Origin: Hordeum vulgare subsp. vulgare
Taxonomy: Eukaryota > Streptophyta > Magnoliopsida > Poales > Poaceae
NCBI RefSeq assembly: GCF_904849725.1
Contig: NC_058518.1
Location: 411,067,081 to 411,131,080 of the forward strand
Reading direction: 5' to 3'
Length of the DNA stretch: 64,000 nt
Shown here in pieces: positions 20,273 through 30,420 of this stretch (positions are counted from its first letter, which is position 1; the number at the start of each line of letters is the position of its first letter). The notes beneath the pieces were generated by a model that did not search any database, was not told where the DNA came from, and saw only the letters and a list, made by a program, of their open reading frames with translations. A program made the position numbers and the translations under genes.

Positions 20273-21412
20273 ACCAAATCTCCCTCCCTGAAAGAGAGAG
20301 GCCTGATCTTTTTGCTGTGGTAGTATCTCATCTTCTGTTGGTAGATGACCGTCCGGCTCAAAGCCAAGTCCCTTGCTTCCTCGAGGAGATCCACACCATC
20401 TTCTCTGGCCTCCTTCGCCTCCGTTTTTGTGTATGGGGTGACCCGAGGCGAGTCGAATTCGACATCCTTGGGGATGATAGCCTCAGACCCGTATACCAGA
20501 AAGAATGGAGTGAAGCCGGTCGACCGGTTGGGCGTGGTGCGGAGGCTCCATAGCACAGCCGACAGTTCTTCGATCCAGCAGCCGGCTGACCTGACCAGTG
20601 GTGCCACCAGCCTTGGCTTGATGCCGGCTAGGATCAGGCCGTTGGCCCTCTCCGCTTGGCCGTTTGACTGGGGGTGTGCCACCGAGGCCAGGTCGAGCCG
20701 GATGCCTACCTTGGAATAGTAGAGCGCCAGGGCTCCCTTGGCGAAGTTGGTGCCATTGTCGGTGATGATGCTGTGGGGAACACCATATCGGACAGAGATG
20801 TCTGTGATAAACCTGACAGCAATGGGGCCGTCAAGCTTCTTGATAGGCCTGGCTTCGATCCACTTGGTGAACTTGTCGACGACTACCAGAAGATGCGTCA
20901 TCCCTCCGCGAGCCATCTTGAAGGGCCCAACCATGTCCAGTCCCCAGACGACGAATGACCATGATAAGGGAATGGTTTTTAGCGCTTAAGGTGGCACATG
21001 GCTTTGTGCACTGAAGCATTGGCAGCCTTCACATTTGTCCACCAGATCCATAGCCTCCTCGAGGGCCGTGGGCTAGTAGAATCCATGGCGGAATGCTTTG
21101 GCCACCAGGGTTCTGGAGGCAGCATGATGCCCACACTCCCCGTGGTGGATGTCTCTAAGGATCTCCTGCCCTTTTTCTGATTCGATGCACCGTTCGAACA
21201 CGCCGGTCGTGCTGTGTCGCACCAGCTCGCGATTGATGATGGCGTAGGCGGCGGAACTGCGCTGGGTCTGTCTCGCCTCCACCTCGTTCTGAGGAAGTTC
21301 GTCGCGAAGAAGGAAGGCCAGAATGGCCTGAGCCCATGATGGAGCCGACACAAGGGTCGCCTCCGCTTCATCTTGACTGTTGGGGGCTTCTGGAGCCCCC
21401 GAGCTTGATGGC
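20273..21412 (-). pseudogene. Tat-like integrase, interrupted
   Basis: The minus strand encodes the pol linker and integrase. Visible parts are the zinc region (ILRDIHHGECGHHAASRTLV, then DKCEGCQ), the catalytic D in GLDMVGPF, the second D in IITDNGTNF and E in NGQAERANG, followed by WSLRTTPNRSTGFTPFFLVY. In-frame stops are TAG at 21073-21075 (where FYWPT is expected) and TAA at 20986-20988. The C-terminal part stops after REGDLVL, where 3' repeat sequence follows. Upstream the frame is split from RNase H by the Cassandra cluster; across the TSD it joins as ETP/SSSGAPEAP. Confidence 0.85.
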
Positions 21413-21809
21413 TGTAACGCCCCGGACACACCCGCCGGCGGTCGTTACTCCTGGCGGGATCTAGACTGGCCCCACATATCAATACTAGTCTTTTCTACGC
21501 ACTTTGTCCTCACTCATGCGCACCCGGGATGAACTTCCCGGTCGGTTGCCAATCCTAGAACTACTCGAAGCTGAGCACGCTTAACCTGAGAGTTCTGTTC
21601 GAATGGGCTCCCGGAAAAGAAGGAATTCCTTGTTGATATGATTAGTCTATCATCCCTAATAAGCGAGGCTATCAAATACCTCGTTCTGAGGAAGTTCGTC
21701 GCGAAGAAGGAAGGCCAGAATGGCCTGAGCCCATGATGGAGCCGACACAAGGGTCGCCTCCGCTTCATCTTGACTGTTGGGGGCTTCTGGAGCCCCCGAG
21801 CTTGATGGC
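21282..21809. repeat. Segmental duplication: 131 bp of Tat pol plus one Cassandra LTR copied in tandem
   Basis: The pol segment CTCGTTCTGAGGAAGTTCGT...GAGCTTGATGGC occurs at 21282-21412 and again at 21679-21809, each followed by a Cassandra LTR (21413 and 21810), a step of 397 bp. The copies look identical in the pol part. The duplication therefore post-dates the Cassandra insertion. The junction after the first LTR reads CTATCAAATAC instead of CTATCACA. Confidence 0.88.
21523..21628 (-). ncRNA. 5S rRNA-like segment in Cassandra LTR 1
   Basis: Read on the minus strand this resembles plant 5S rRNA: blocks such as AGAACTCTCAGGTTAAGCGT and AGTAGTTCTAGGATTGGCAA and GGGAAGTTCATCCCGGG follow 5S order. 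It is part of a retroelement LTR, not an rDNA unit. A Pol III internal promoter may be partly kept; activity is not known. Confidence 0.82.
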
Positions 21810-21919
21810 TGTAACGCCCCGGACACACCCGCCGGCGGTCGTTACTCCTGGCGGGATCTAGACTGGCCCCACATATCAATACTAGTCTTTTCTATGCACT
21901 TTGTCCTCACTCATGCGCA

Positions 21920-22025
21920 CCCGGGATGAACTTCCCGGTCGGTCGCCAATCCTAGAACTACTCAAAGCTGAGCACGCTTAACCTGAGAGTTCTGTTCGAA
22001 TGGGCTCCCGGAAAAGAAGGAATTC
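21920..22025 (-). ncRNA. 5S rRNA-like segment in Cassandra LTR 2
   Basis: Same segment as in LTR 1, 397 bp to the right, nearly identical because the LTR was duplicated. The block near CTAGGATTGGCGACCGACC matches the 5S region that normally reads GGATGGGTGACC, with changes. Confidence 0.82.
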
Positions 22026-22779
22026 CTTGTTGATATGAGTAGTCTATCATCCCTAATAAGCGAGGCTATCACATACACCACCACTCAGAGGAACCGACAT
22101 CCTCGTCGGGCCACAGGAGCGTTCCCTCTTGGCACAAACGTGTGTGCATCCAGTCCAGTACATGTGCCATGCTGTGTGGCACGACGGGTCACAAACGTCA
22201 TGAACAACATGACTGCGCACATGTCCGCAAACATCCGTGTAACCGCGAGGGTCGACTCTGATACCAAACTTGTAACGCCCCGGACACACCCGCCGTTGGT
22301 CTTTACTCCTGGCGGGATCTAGACTGGCCCCACATATCAATACTAGTCTTTTCTGCGCACTTTGTCCTCACTCATGCGCACCTCAAAGTTCTGTTCGAAT
22401 GGGCTCCCGAAAAAGAAGGAATTCCTTGTTGATATGAGTAGTCTATCATCCCTAATAAGCGAGGCTATCACATACACCACCACTCAGAGGAACCGACATC
22501 CTTGTCGGGCCACAGGAGCGTTCCCTCTTGGCACAAACGTCTGTGCATCCAGTCCAGTACATGTGCCATGCTGTGTGGCACGACGGGTCACAAACGTCAT
22601 GAACAACATGACTGCGCACATGTCCGCAAACATCCGTGTAACCGCGAGGGTCGACTCTGATACCAAACTTGTAACGCCCCGGACACACCCGCCGTTGGTC
22701 TTTACTCCTGGCGGGATCTAGACTGGCCCCACATATCAATACTAGTCTTTTCTGCGCACTTTGTCCTCACTCATGCGCA

Positions 22780-22885
22780 CCCGGGATGAACTTCCCGGTC
22801 GGTCACCCATCCTATAACTACTCCAAGCTGAGCACGCTTAACCTGAGAGTTCTGTTCGAATGGGCTCCCGGAAAAGAAGGAATTC
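22780..22885 (-). ncRNA. 5S rRNA-like segment in Cassandra LTR 4
   Basis: This copy keeps GGATGGGTGACC exactly (plus strand GGTCACCCATCC at about 22800-22811), the best match to 5S rRNA in the cluster. LTR 3 (22271-22472) lacks about 62 bp here and keeps only the segment at about 22383-22428. Confidence 0.84.
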
Positions 22886-22933
22886 CTTATTGATATGAGT
22901 AGTCTATCATCCCTAATAAGCGAGGCTATCACA

Positions 22934-25130
22934 ATGGCGTCTCTGGTGCTATTGCTGCAGCCGGCTCATCGTCTATCTCCATGACGTCCACCCACTGGGA
23001 GGATTCGAGCCCGGGCACAGCCGAGGTTGTCGTTGTAGCTGGTGCCGTTGTTGGAGTCAGGTGGACCAATGGAGCCGGATTAGGATCCGAAGCTGGCGTA
23101 GTTGGTGGAGCCGACGGTGCTTGCACCATAGATTCAGTCGGTGCCGCATTTGGAGTCGGTGCCGTCAGTGCAGCCGGCGTGGGGTCCGCAGCTGACATAA
23201 CTGGCGGAGCCGGCGGCGCTTGTATCATAGAGTCGGCCGTTACGAAGATTGATGCTGACTCCGGAGACGGCTTGATAGATGGCTTGTGGAGTTGCTCGAG
23301 GGAGACGCCGGCTGGGATGGCCTGCCTCGTGGAGCCGATCTTTGCCAGCGTATCTGCCGCCTCGTTTTCCGCCCTGGGAACATGGTGGAACTCACAACCC
23401 TCAAAGGGGCCGCTGAGTTGCTGGATGAGGAAGTGGTAGCTTGCCATGTTGGCGTCCCTGGCGTCCCATTCGCCAGAGACCTGCTGCACCACCAAGTCCG
23501 AATCGCCGAAGCATATCAGCCGCCGGATGCCAACCTCCTTGGCAAGCCGGAGGCCATGAGCCAATGCTTTGTACTCGGCGACGTTGTTCGAGGCGGCGAA
23601 ATGGATCTGGAGAGCGTACTTGAGCTGGTCTCCTTTCGAAGACGTCAAGATGATGTCGGCTCCCAGTCCTGTTCGCATCTTCGAGCCGTCGAAGTGCATC
23701 CACCAATGCGTGGAGTCTGGAGGCGGTGGCTCGAACTGGGTCTCGGCCCAGTCGAGTAAGAAGTCGGCCACCACCTGTGATTTGATGGCGGTGTGAGGCT
23801 CGTACCGAATATCATGGTCCGCCATGGCGATGGACCATTTGGCAATTCTGCCCGTGGCGTCACGGTTGCCCATGATCTCTGAGAGCGGAGCAGTGCTCAC
23901 CACAGTGATGGCATGCTCTTGGAAGTATTGTTTTAATTTCTTTGCAGCAAGGTAAACACCATAACACATTTTCTGATAATGAGGGTAGTTCTGCTTAGAG
24001 GCGGACAAGAGCTCACTAAGGTAGTAGACGGGGCGCTGCACTGGCAGGGCCTTGCCTTCCTCTTTGCGCTGAACTACCAACACTACGCTGACCACGCGAG
24101 TGGTCGACGCGATGTATATGAGTATGGGTTCCCTTTCAGATGGGGCTGCCAAGATTGGCAGGCTCGAGATTACCCCCTTGAGGTCGCGAAAGGCTTCGTT
24201 CGCCTGGTCGTTCCACTCGAACTTTGTCGTCTTCTTCATGAGCTGGTAGAGTGGAAGAGCCTTCTCGCCAAGCCGGCTGACGAACCGACTGAGGGACGCC
24301 AAGCAGCCGGCGAACTTCTGGACGTCGAGGATCCGAGCCGGCCGCACCATTTGCTCGATGGTGCTGATCTTCTCAGGGTTCGCGTCGATGCCGCGGGCGG
24401 TTACGAAGAACCCCAAGAGTTTGTTGCCTGGGACCCCGAAAACGCACTTCTCAGGATTGAGCCGGATCTTGTATTCGCGCAGATTGGCGAATGTCTCTCG
24501 CAGGTCGTCGAGGAGGCTGAAGTGCTGCTTCGTCTTGACGACGATGTCATCCACATAGACGTGGATGTTTCTGCCAATCTGTGGCAGTAGGCACTGCTGC
24601 ATGCAGCATTGGAATGTCGCACCTGCGTTCTTCATACCGAACGTCATGGTGGTGTAGCAGTAGGCCCCGAAGGGCGTGATGAAGGAGGTCTTCAGGCGAT
24701 CAGCTGGATCCAGCTTGATTTGATGGTAGCCTGAATAAGCATCCAGAAATGACAGCAGTTCGCAGCCTGCAGTGGAGTCGATCACTTGATCTATCCTAGG
24801 CAACGTGAAAGGGTCTTTTGGACAAGCCTTATTCAGGCTAGTGTAGTCGATACACATTCGCCAGGTGTTGTTCTTCTTCAGCACCAGGACTGGGTTCGCC
24901 AGCCAGTCCGGGTGGAAAACCTCCATGATAAAGCCGGCTACAAGGAGCCGGGTGATCTCTTCTCCGATTGTGCACCGCTTCCCCTCGGCGAAGCGGCGCA
25001 AAGGTTGTTTCACCGGCTTTGCGTCCGGCCGCACGTGAAGTTTGTGCTCGGCGTACTTCCTCGGAACACCCGGCATGTCCTTGGGGGACCATGCAAAGAT
25101 GTCCCTTCTTACGAAGGAAGTCGACGAGCT
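22934..25130 (-). pseudogene. Tat-like RT, RNase H and second (archaeal-type) RNase H
   Basis: One long minus-strand frame encodes RT (WRMCIDYTSLNKACPKDPF, LLSFLDAYSGYHQI, TTMTFGMKNAGATFQ, catalytic YVDDIVVKTK), a connection domain (FAGCLASLSRFVSRLGEKAL), a first RNase H region (LLSASKQNYPHYQKMCYGVY) and a second RNase H (WWMHFDGSKM, NNVAEYKALAHGL, CFGDSDLVVQQVSGEW, RAENEAADTL). The second RNase H is typical of Tat. A Pro/Ala/Thr-rich linker follows and the frame ends at Cassandra. At the 5' end the frame is offset by an apparent 1 nt indel near 25110 from the upstream frame, which itself ends in TAG near 25138. The RT active-site residues are intact. Confidence 0.9.
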
Positions 25131-26202
25131 CGCCTTCCTATTTGGGGCTGAGGCCAGCCCCGATGGTGATGCACTGCTTTGGGTTGGCGGGGTCGAGTGG
25201 GACATCCTTGGTCTCTTTAGCCAGCTTGAAAGAGCCCTCGCCGGCCGATTGGGACGGAGGAGAAGGAATCGCCGGCTGCTCGGTAGCCTGGGCCACGAGC
25301 CGGTCGATCTGCCGCTTCTCCTCAGCAATCACCAAGGCATCGGCGAGGTGGCTGCTATCTTGGGCACACTCGAGCGACTTCTTGTAGTCGCCAACAACAG
25401 TGATGATGCCCTTGGGACCCGACATCTTCATTTTCAGGTAGCCGTAGTGCAGGATGGCCATGAATTTGGCCAGAGCCGGTCTCCCCAGCAGCGCGTGATA
25501 CGGGCTACTGAGGTCCACCACCTCGAACCATATGGACTCTCGGCGGAAGTGGGCCTTGTCGCCGAAGAGGACGTCCAGCTGGATCTTGCCGATGGGCGAG
25601 CATGACTACCCAGGCACGATGCCATGGAAGACAGTGCTGGTTGGCAGGACGTCCGTCTCCTTGAGCCCGAGCTTGCGGAGAGTGTCGAGGTAGAGGATGT
25701 TGATGCTGTTGCCGCCATCGACCAGCTCCCAGGAGAATCGGCAGGTGAGCCTCTTGGAGGCGAAGGTGGGGTCGAGGACGAGTGCGTATGACCCCGGGTT
25801 GGGCATCACCGCAGGGTGGTCCACCCGGCTCCATGTGATCGGCCTGTCCGACCAATGCATGTACTGGGGAACCGGGGGAACGGTGGCGTTCACCTCGCGC
25901 CGCCTTTGGCGCAGGCTGTGCTTGTTGTCGCCTTCGCTGGTGAAGACGACGAACGCTCCGTCTTGATGCGGATAGTCGTCAGGGTGTGGGTCGTCGTCGC
26001 GAGGCGGCGGCGGCGGAAGCGGAGCGTGATGGGGGGCCGGTGCACGGGGCGCCACCTGCGCACCCGGGGGAGCCGACATTCCCTCCCCTTGCGACAGTCG
26101 GCATGCGAGGCTGCACTGTCGAAGGGTATGGGTAGACGGCGTCGCCCCCGAATGTATCTTGCAGGGGGCGTCGAGCAGCTGCTCGAGAGACTGCTTGGGC
26201 AG
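25131..26202 (-). pseudogene. Tat-like protease region
   Basis: The minus strand encodes FVVFTSEGDNKHSLRQRRRE, a stretch ending FSWELVDGGNSINILYLDTL (protease active site as D-G-G-N-S, with S-I-N-I after it, typical of this lineage) and VLPTSTVFHGIVPG. A TAG stop follows near 25605. The frame resumes with PIGKIQLDVLFG and PYHALLGRPALAKFMAILHY, the conserved GRP-A block at the end of protease. The second piece ends in TAG near 25138 (GLSPK then stop). Confidence 0.82.
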
Positions 26203-27961
26203 CTAGTTGGGGTTGCCCTGATTGCGACGCTTTCGTGGAGGGCCGGCTTGGGAAGCCGACGCCTCGCCCTCCACGTTGGCCACTAGCTTGTTGTTGGCCA
26301 TCTGATCCGCCTTGCGCTTGTAGTTGTTCTGGCTGCCTCGGTTGTCCCCAGCCGGCTTGGGAGTAGCCGACGCGGGCACAACCTTGTCCAAGGCGGTCAC
26401 CCTGATGCGCATTGCGGAGTCGGCCGTGGCGTACTTGTCCGCCTTGGCCATGAGCACCGCCAAAGAGGTGGGCTCGACGCACATGAGCTTCTGCTTGAGG
26501 AGGGTGCCGTCTCGGCATCCGTCGATGAAGTACTGTATGGCTTGTACCTCATGCACCCCCTCACAAGAGTTGCGGAGCTCAGTCCACCGGGTGACATAGT
26601 CGCGGAGGGGTTCGTTGGCCTTCTGGACGCACATGGCCAGCTCGCGAGGCCGACCAGGGCGCTTGTAGGTGCCGGTGAAGTTGCGGACGAACGCCTCCTC
26701 GAAGTCCACCCAGGAGTTGACGCTGCCGGCCGGGAGGCTGTTAAGCCACGTCCGGGCCGAGCCGGCTAGCATGAGTGGAACGTAGCGAACCGCTACGCGC
26801 TTGTTGCCCCTGGCGATGCCCACAACCGTGGTGTAGTCGATCAGCCAGTCTTCTGGCTTGGCCGTGCCGTTATATTTTGGCGTATCCCGAGGCAAGGTGA
26901 AGCCTCGGGGGAATGGCTCCCCTCGGATCCGGGGGCCGAAGCACGCCGGACCGACGGGTCCGTGTTCCTCTAGGAGGGCCGCATGGGCCAGGGCGATGAT
27001 GCGCCGGCGAGTGTCCCGCTCATCCTGGGTGGCGGGGCGCCAGCCCCGGTGATGAGAGGGGAGGCGCCTCGGGAGCCGGAGGCATGAGTCCTTCGCGGGG
27101 GAAGATCCCCGTACTCCGAATCGCTCGTCGCCTCCGCGACGTAAGCCCGAAGTATGCTCGCTCTGGCGTTGTGAGCGCCGGTCTTGGCTTCCCTCGCCCC
27201 TCCAGCCGGAAGGGCGATGCGAGGAAGATCCTTCGGCGTGGTGCTGGCCGCTAGGGTTGCGGCGAGCCCCCGAGTTTGGTCCCCGGGACTCCGATTGAGC
27301 CTGACAAGGGTCAATCCGAGCGTGTTGCTGGTTAGCAGCGTCAAGGAGATCCTTGACACGCTTCTCCTGGAAGGTGCGCTCCTCGCCTTCCAGGCTTGCC
27401 ATCTCCTCCATGGCCGCCTGCACCGCCCGCATGTTGGCCGCAGGAGTCTCGTAGGTGGGCGGATCGCCACCTAGAACTTCGGCGACGAACCGGTCACGGC
27501 TGCGGACCGATCCAAGCCGACTAGGGGCCTCGGAAATCGGAGTGACACCGTAGCGGAGTTGTACTCGCGATGCGTAGCCTCCAACCGACTTTCGCCGAGG
27601 CGACGGCGATGCCCTCCTCCAAGATACGCCTGCGAGCCTCCTCCAGCGAGGCTCGAGCGTCTGCAGGGTCGGCAGAAGCGGCGACCGGTGTCTTCAGGCC
27701 GGCGATGGCGTCCCGAAGGGTATCAGCGGCGGCCGCAGCGGGCTCGCCGGCGCCTGCGGAGGCCTTGCCGGGAGCCGTGCTGGTGTCGGCGCTGATAACC
27801 ATCACCTCCACGGTGTTGGAGACGGCAGCAACGTGGTAAGGGGTGAAGAACCCTACCGATGGCGGAGGGCCGTCGAAGATGAGGACGTTACTGGGGTAAA
27901 CGTCGTGGGCAGGCATCTCAGCGATAGAGAGCATGCTGAAGCTGGCACAGAGTGCCTCCAC
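26203..27961 (-). pseudogene. Tat-like gag
   Basis: The main frame (27432 down to 26203, 409 codons) contains a polar N-terminal part rich in Arg, Ser and Gln, then the retrotransposon gag domain: PKYNGTAKPEDWLIDYTTVV, SARTWLNSLPAGSVNSWVDF, FEEAFVRNFTGTYKRPGRPR, ELAMCVQKANEPLRDYVTRW and AIQYFIDGCRDGTLL. It ends KRRNQGNPN. A second frame (27961 to 27521) carries the likely N-terminal part (MEALCASFSMLSIAEMPAHD). The two are in different frames, so at least one indel separates them. The capsid region is well preserved. Confidence 0.85.
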
Positions 27962-28240
27962 GTCGTAGTCCTCGCCGAACTAGCGCGGGCCGTTGTTGAG
28001 GCGAAGGTCGCCGAAGAGAACGCTGAGGTTCTCCATGGCGGCGACGACGACGGTAGGGAGCGCCTCGTCATCAGAATCTTCGTCCGAATCCGCGTGGCGG
28101 ACGGGGGCGTCGATCATCATGGGCGTCGCCTCATCGAAAGCGAGCTCCACGGGCATGCAAACTGATCCGGACGCGATGCATCCGGTGGTGTAGGTGCGGG
28201 GCCCCGCCCAGCGCGTATAGCCAGCCGATGCCGCAATCGG

Positions 28241-28259
28241 CCCCATGGTGGGTGCCAAA
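28241..28259 (-). promoter_or_regulatory. Primer-binding site region of the Tat-like element
   Basis: Immediately inside the 5' LTR the minus strand reads TTTGGCACCCACCATGGGG. TGGCACCCACCATGGGG has the form of a PBS; I do not name the tRNA with confidence. It fixes the minus-strand orientation. Confidence 0.7.
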
Positions 28260-29313
28260 TGTCGGTGAATACTCACAACATATGCCACGGGTAGGCTAAA
28301 GTCGGTGAGAACCGAAGGGACAAAGGTGGGCGCTGGGAACAAGGTTGGTACACGCATGGGACGCACGATGTACCCAGGTTCAGGGCTCTCCGTAGAGATA
28401 ACACCCCTAATCATGTTGGTGTGTTTGATGTACGGGAACAGAGTACAATGTTGCTCCTCGAGCTGTGTTGGGAGGAGGAAGAGGGGAGCAGCCGGTTGGT
28501 GAGTGTGTAGTGTTGAATGACTGGCAAGTGATCGGCCCCTCTGCATGGGGGGCGACCGGGGGGTTTTATAGACGAACCCGCCGGCCTACAATATGGATAA
28601 AGGGTACACTCGTGGGACCCGGCTGGATGCTTCGCCGGCTGGCCAGGGGCCCACAAGGGTCTTGTCTTGTCGATGAGGGGCCTGCCGGCTGCATGGTCCC
28701 GATTGCCCGTGGGACCCGCCGGCTGGCCAATGGGGCTCCCGCGTAAGGTTGACGCTGAGCACGCGCTGTACGTCGAGCGTCGCCCCGCGAGATTCTTCAT
28801 GGGAAGGTAGGACGACCGCCTCCACTGTTCCCCACGCCAAGTGCAGTAATGGAGTGGGAGTGTGACGGTCCGACATTAGGCTAGGTGATGGATCAGAGCC
28901 GGGGTAGGTCAGCAGCGTGTCCGCCGACGCACGTACCTGCCGGGCGTCTTGATCCAGTACCTTTGCTGACGCGTAGCTACCTTTAATCATGAGGTCCTTT
29001 CCTGACCTACGATCTGATGTGACTTGTGATCCTCAGCCGGCTAGCCTGCTTGGTCAGCCGGCTTGAGGGTGGCCGCCTCCTCCCCAGTCCGGCTGGCGGG
29101 ACCAGGCCGGCTCTGAAGGGGAGGCCGCCTGCATTCCAGCCGGCAGGGGATGCCTGGCCGGCCAGAAAGGTGGCCGCCTCGTCTTCCAGCCAGCAGGTGA
29201 TGCCTAGCCGGTCAGAAGACTTGGGCCTTGGGAATCTCCATATCTTCATGTCCATTGGGCCGAAAATGAAGGAACATGCCTGATGAGCCTACCCCGGGGT
29301 TATCCCCCCGACA
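28260..29313 (-). repeat. 5' LTR of the Tat-like element
   Basis: 1054 bp from TGTCGGTGAATACTCACAAC to ATCCCCCCGACA, paired with 13934-15012. The right TSD copy CATCC follows at 29314. Confidence 0.92.
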
Positions 29314-29318
29314 CATCC

Positions 29319-30415
29319 GCAACTACAAAAGAAGAATTAAGACAAAGTCTAACCATAGCATTAAACTAGTGGATCCAAATCAGCCCCTTACGAAGCAACG
29401 CATAAACTAGGGTTTAAGCTTCTGTCACTCTAGCAACCCATCATCTACTTACTACTTCCCAGTGCCTTCCTCTAGGCCCAAATAATGGTGAAGTGTTATA
29501 TAGTCGACGTTCACATAACACCACTAGAGGAAAAACAACATACAACATATCAAAATACCGAACGAATACCAAATTCACATGACTACTATTAGCATGACTT
29601 ATCCCATGTCCTCAGGAACAAAAGTAACTACTCACAAAGCATAATCATACTCATGATCAGAGAGTTAATGAGTAGCATCAAGGATCTGAACATAAACTCT
29701 TCCACCAAATAATCCAACTAGCATCAACTACAAAGAGTAATCAACTCTACTAGCAACCTTACAAGTACCAATCGGAGTCGCGAGACGGAGATTGGTTACA
29801 AGTGATGAACTAGGGTTTGGAGATGAGATGGTGCTGATGAAGATGTTGATGGTGACGAGTCCCCTCCGATGAGAGGAGTGTTGGTGATGACGATGGCAAT
29901 GATTTCCCCCTCCGGGAGGGAAGTTTCCCCGGCAGGATCGTCCTGCCAGAGCTCTAGATTGGTTTTGTTCAAGTTCCGCCTCGTGCCGGCGACAAAACCA
30001 CGAAAAAGCTCCTCCTTGATTTTTTCCTGGATGTAACCCTCCATATAGCAAAAGAGGGGGGCAAGTGGGCCAGCAGGGTGCCCACAAGCCCCCATGGAGC
30101 GGCCTGGGGGGGTGGCTGCGCCGTGCAGGCTTGTGGCCACCCCGTGGCGCCCCTCTGGCACTTCTTTGGCCCAGTATTTTTCATAAATCGGGAAAAAATC
30201 CTCGTTGATTTTTACGGCGTTTGGAGTTGCGCAGAATAGATATCTCAACTTTGCTCCACTTTCAGGCCAGAATTCCAGTTGCCGGTATTCTCCCTCTTCA
30301 TGTAAACCTTGAAAAATAAGAGAGAAAAGGCATAAGAATTGTACCGTGAAGTGAAATAACAGCCAAAGAAGTGATAAATATCAACATGAAAACATGATGC
30401 AAAATTGACGTATGA
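29319..30415 (-). repeat. 5' LTR of the Athila-like element, second part
   Basis: Continues the LTR broken at 13933: GCAAGCATCC joins CGCAACTACAAAAGAAG. It contains a GC-rich, gag-free stretch and ends GCAAAATTGACGTATGA at 30415. Open frames across it are LTR shadows, not genes. Confidence 0.85.
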
Positions 30416-30420
30416 AACTC

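Larger units (their letters stand above)
21413..22933 (-). mobile_element. Cassandra TRIM cluster: four LTRs, two internal domains
   Basis: LTRs of about 264 bp (TGTAACGCCCCGGACAC... to ...GAGGCTATCACA) lie at 21413-21676, 21810-22073, 22271-22472 (shortened) and 22670-22933. Two 197 bp internal domains lie at 22074-22270 and 22473-22669. Next to each following LTR the minus strand reads TTGGTATCAGAGT, a PBS for initiator tRNA-Met. The TSD is ATGGC (21408-21412 and 22934-22938). There is no coding sequence, as expected for Cassandra, whose LTRs carry a 5S rRNA-like segment. The LTR-int-LTR-int-LTR array probably arose by unequal recombination; the first LTR came from the segmental duplication. 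It splits pol of the Tat-like element. Confidence 0.92.
13934..29313 (-). mobile_element. Tat-lineage Gypsy element with antisense ORF, 15.4 kb
   Basis: The termini are TGTCGG...CCGACA and the TSD is CATCC (13929-13933 and 29314-29318). LTRs are 13934-15012 and 28260-29313. On the minus strand the order is 5' LTR, PBS, gag, protease, RT, RNase H, second RNase H, integrase, a 3' region with 390 bp repeats, polypurine tract, 3' LTR. A separate spliced-looking ORF lies on the plus strand at 15561-19414. The second RNase H and the extra ORF near the 3' end are features I associate with the Tat lineage. Many stops and frameshifts make it non-functional. The 13.2 kb internal region includes 1.5 kb of Cassandra-derived insertion. 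Confidence 0.88.
8191..30415 (-). mobile_element. Athila-lineage Gypsy element (Sabrina/WHAM-like), minus strand
   Basis: Both ends begin, on the plus strand, with TGATGACCCACAAGTATAGG (8191 and 13509). The element is flanked by TSD AACTC (8186-8190 and 30416-30420). Read on the minus strand: 5' LTR (30415-29319 plus 13933-13509), PBS, gag, protease-RT-RNase H-integrase, 3' region, and a shortened 3' LTR at 8191-8375. The 5' LTR is split by the Tat-like element. The right terminus reads GTATGA where related copies should read GTATCA, an apparent point change. Lineage rests on the PBS and pol; the specific family name is uncertain. Confidence 0.85.

Noticed and set aside
21523..22885. Genuine 5S rRNA genes
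   Set aside because: The 5S-like segments lie inside TG...CA LTRs with a tRNA-Met PBS and a shared TSD. They are diverged from 5S and lack the normal 5S spacer, so they belong to Cassandra.
22929..24622. Plus-strand ORFs of 60-200 codons opposite the Tat-like pol
   Set aside because: They mirror a strongly conserved RT-RNase H frame on the minus strand and have no recognisable motifs.
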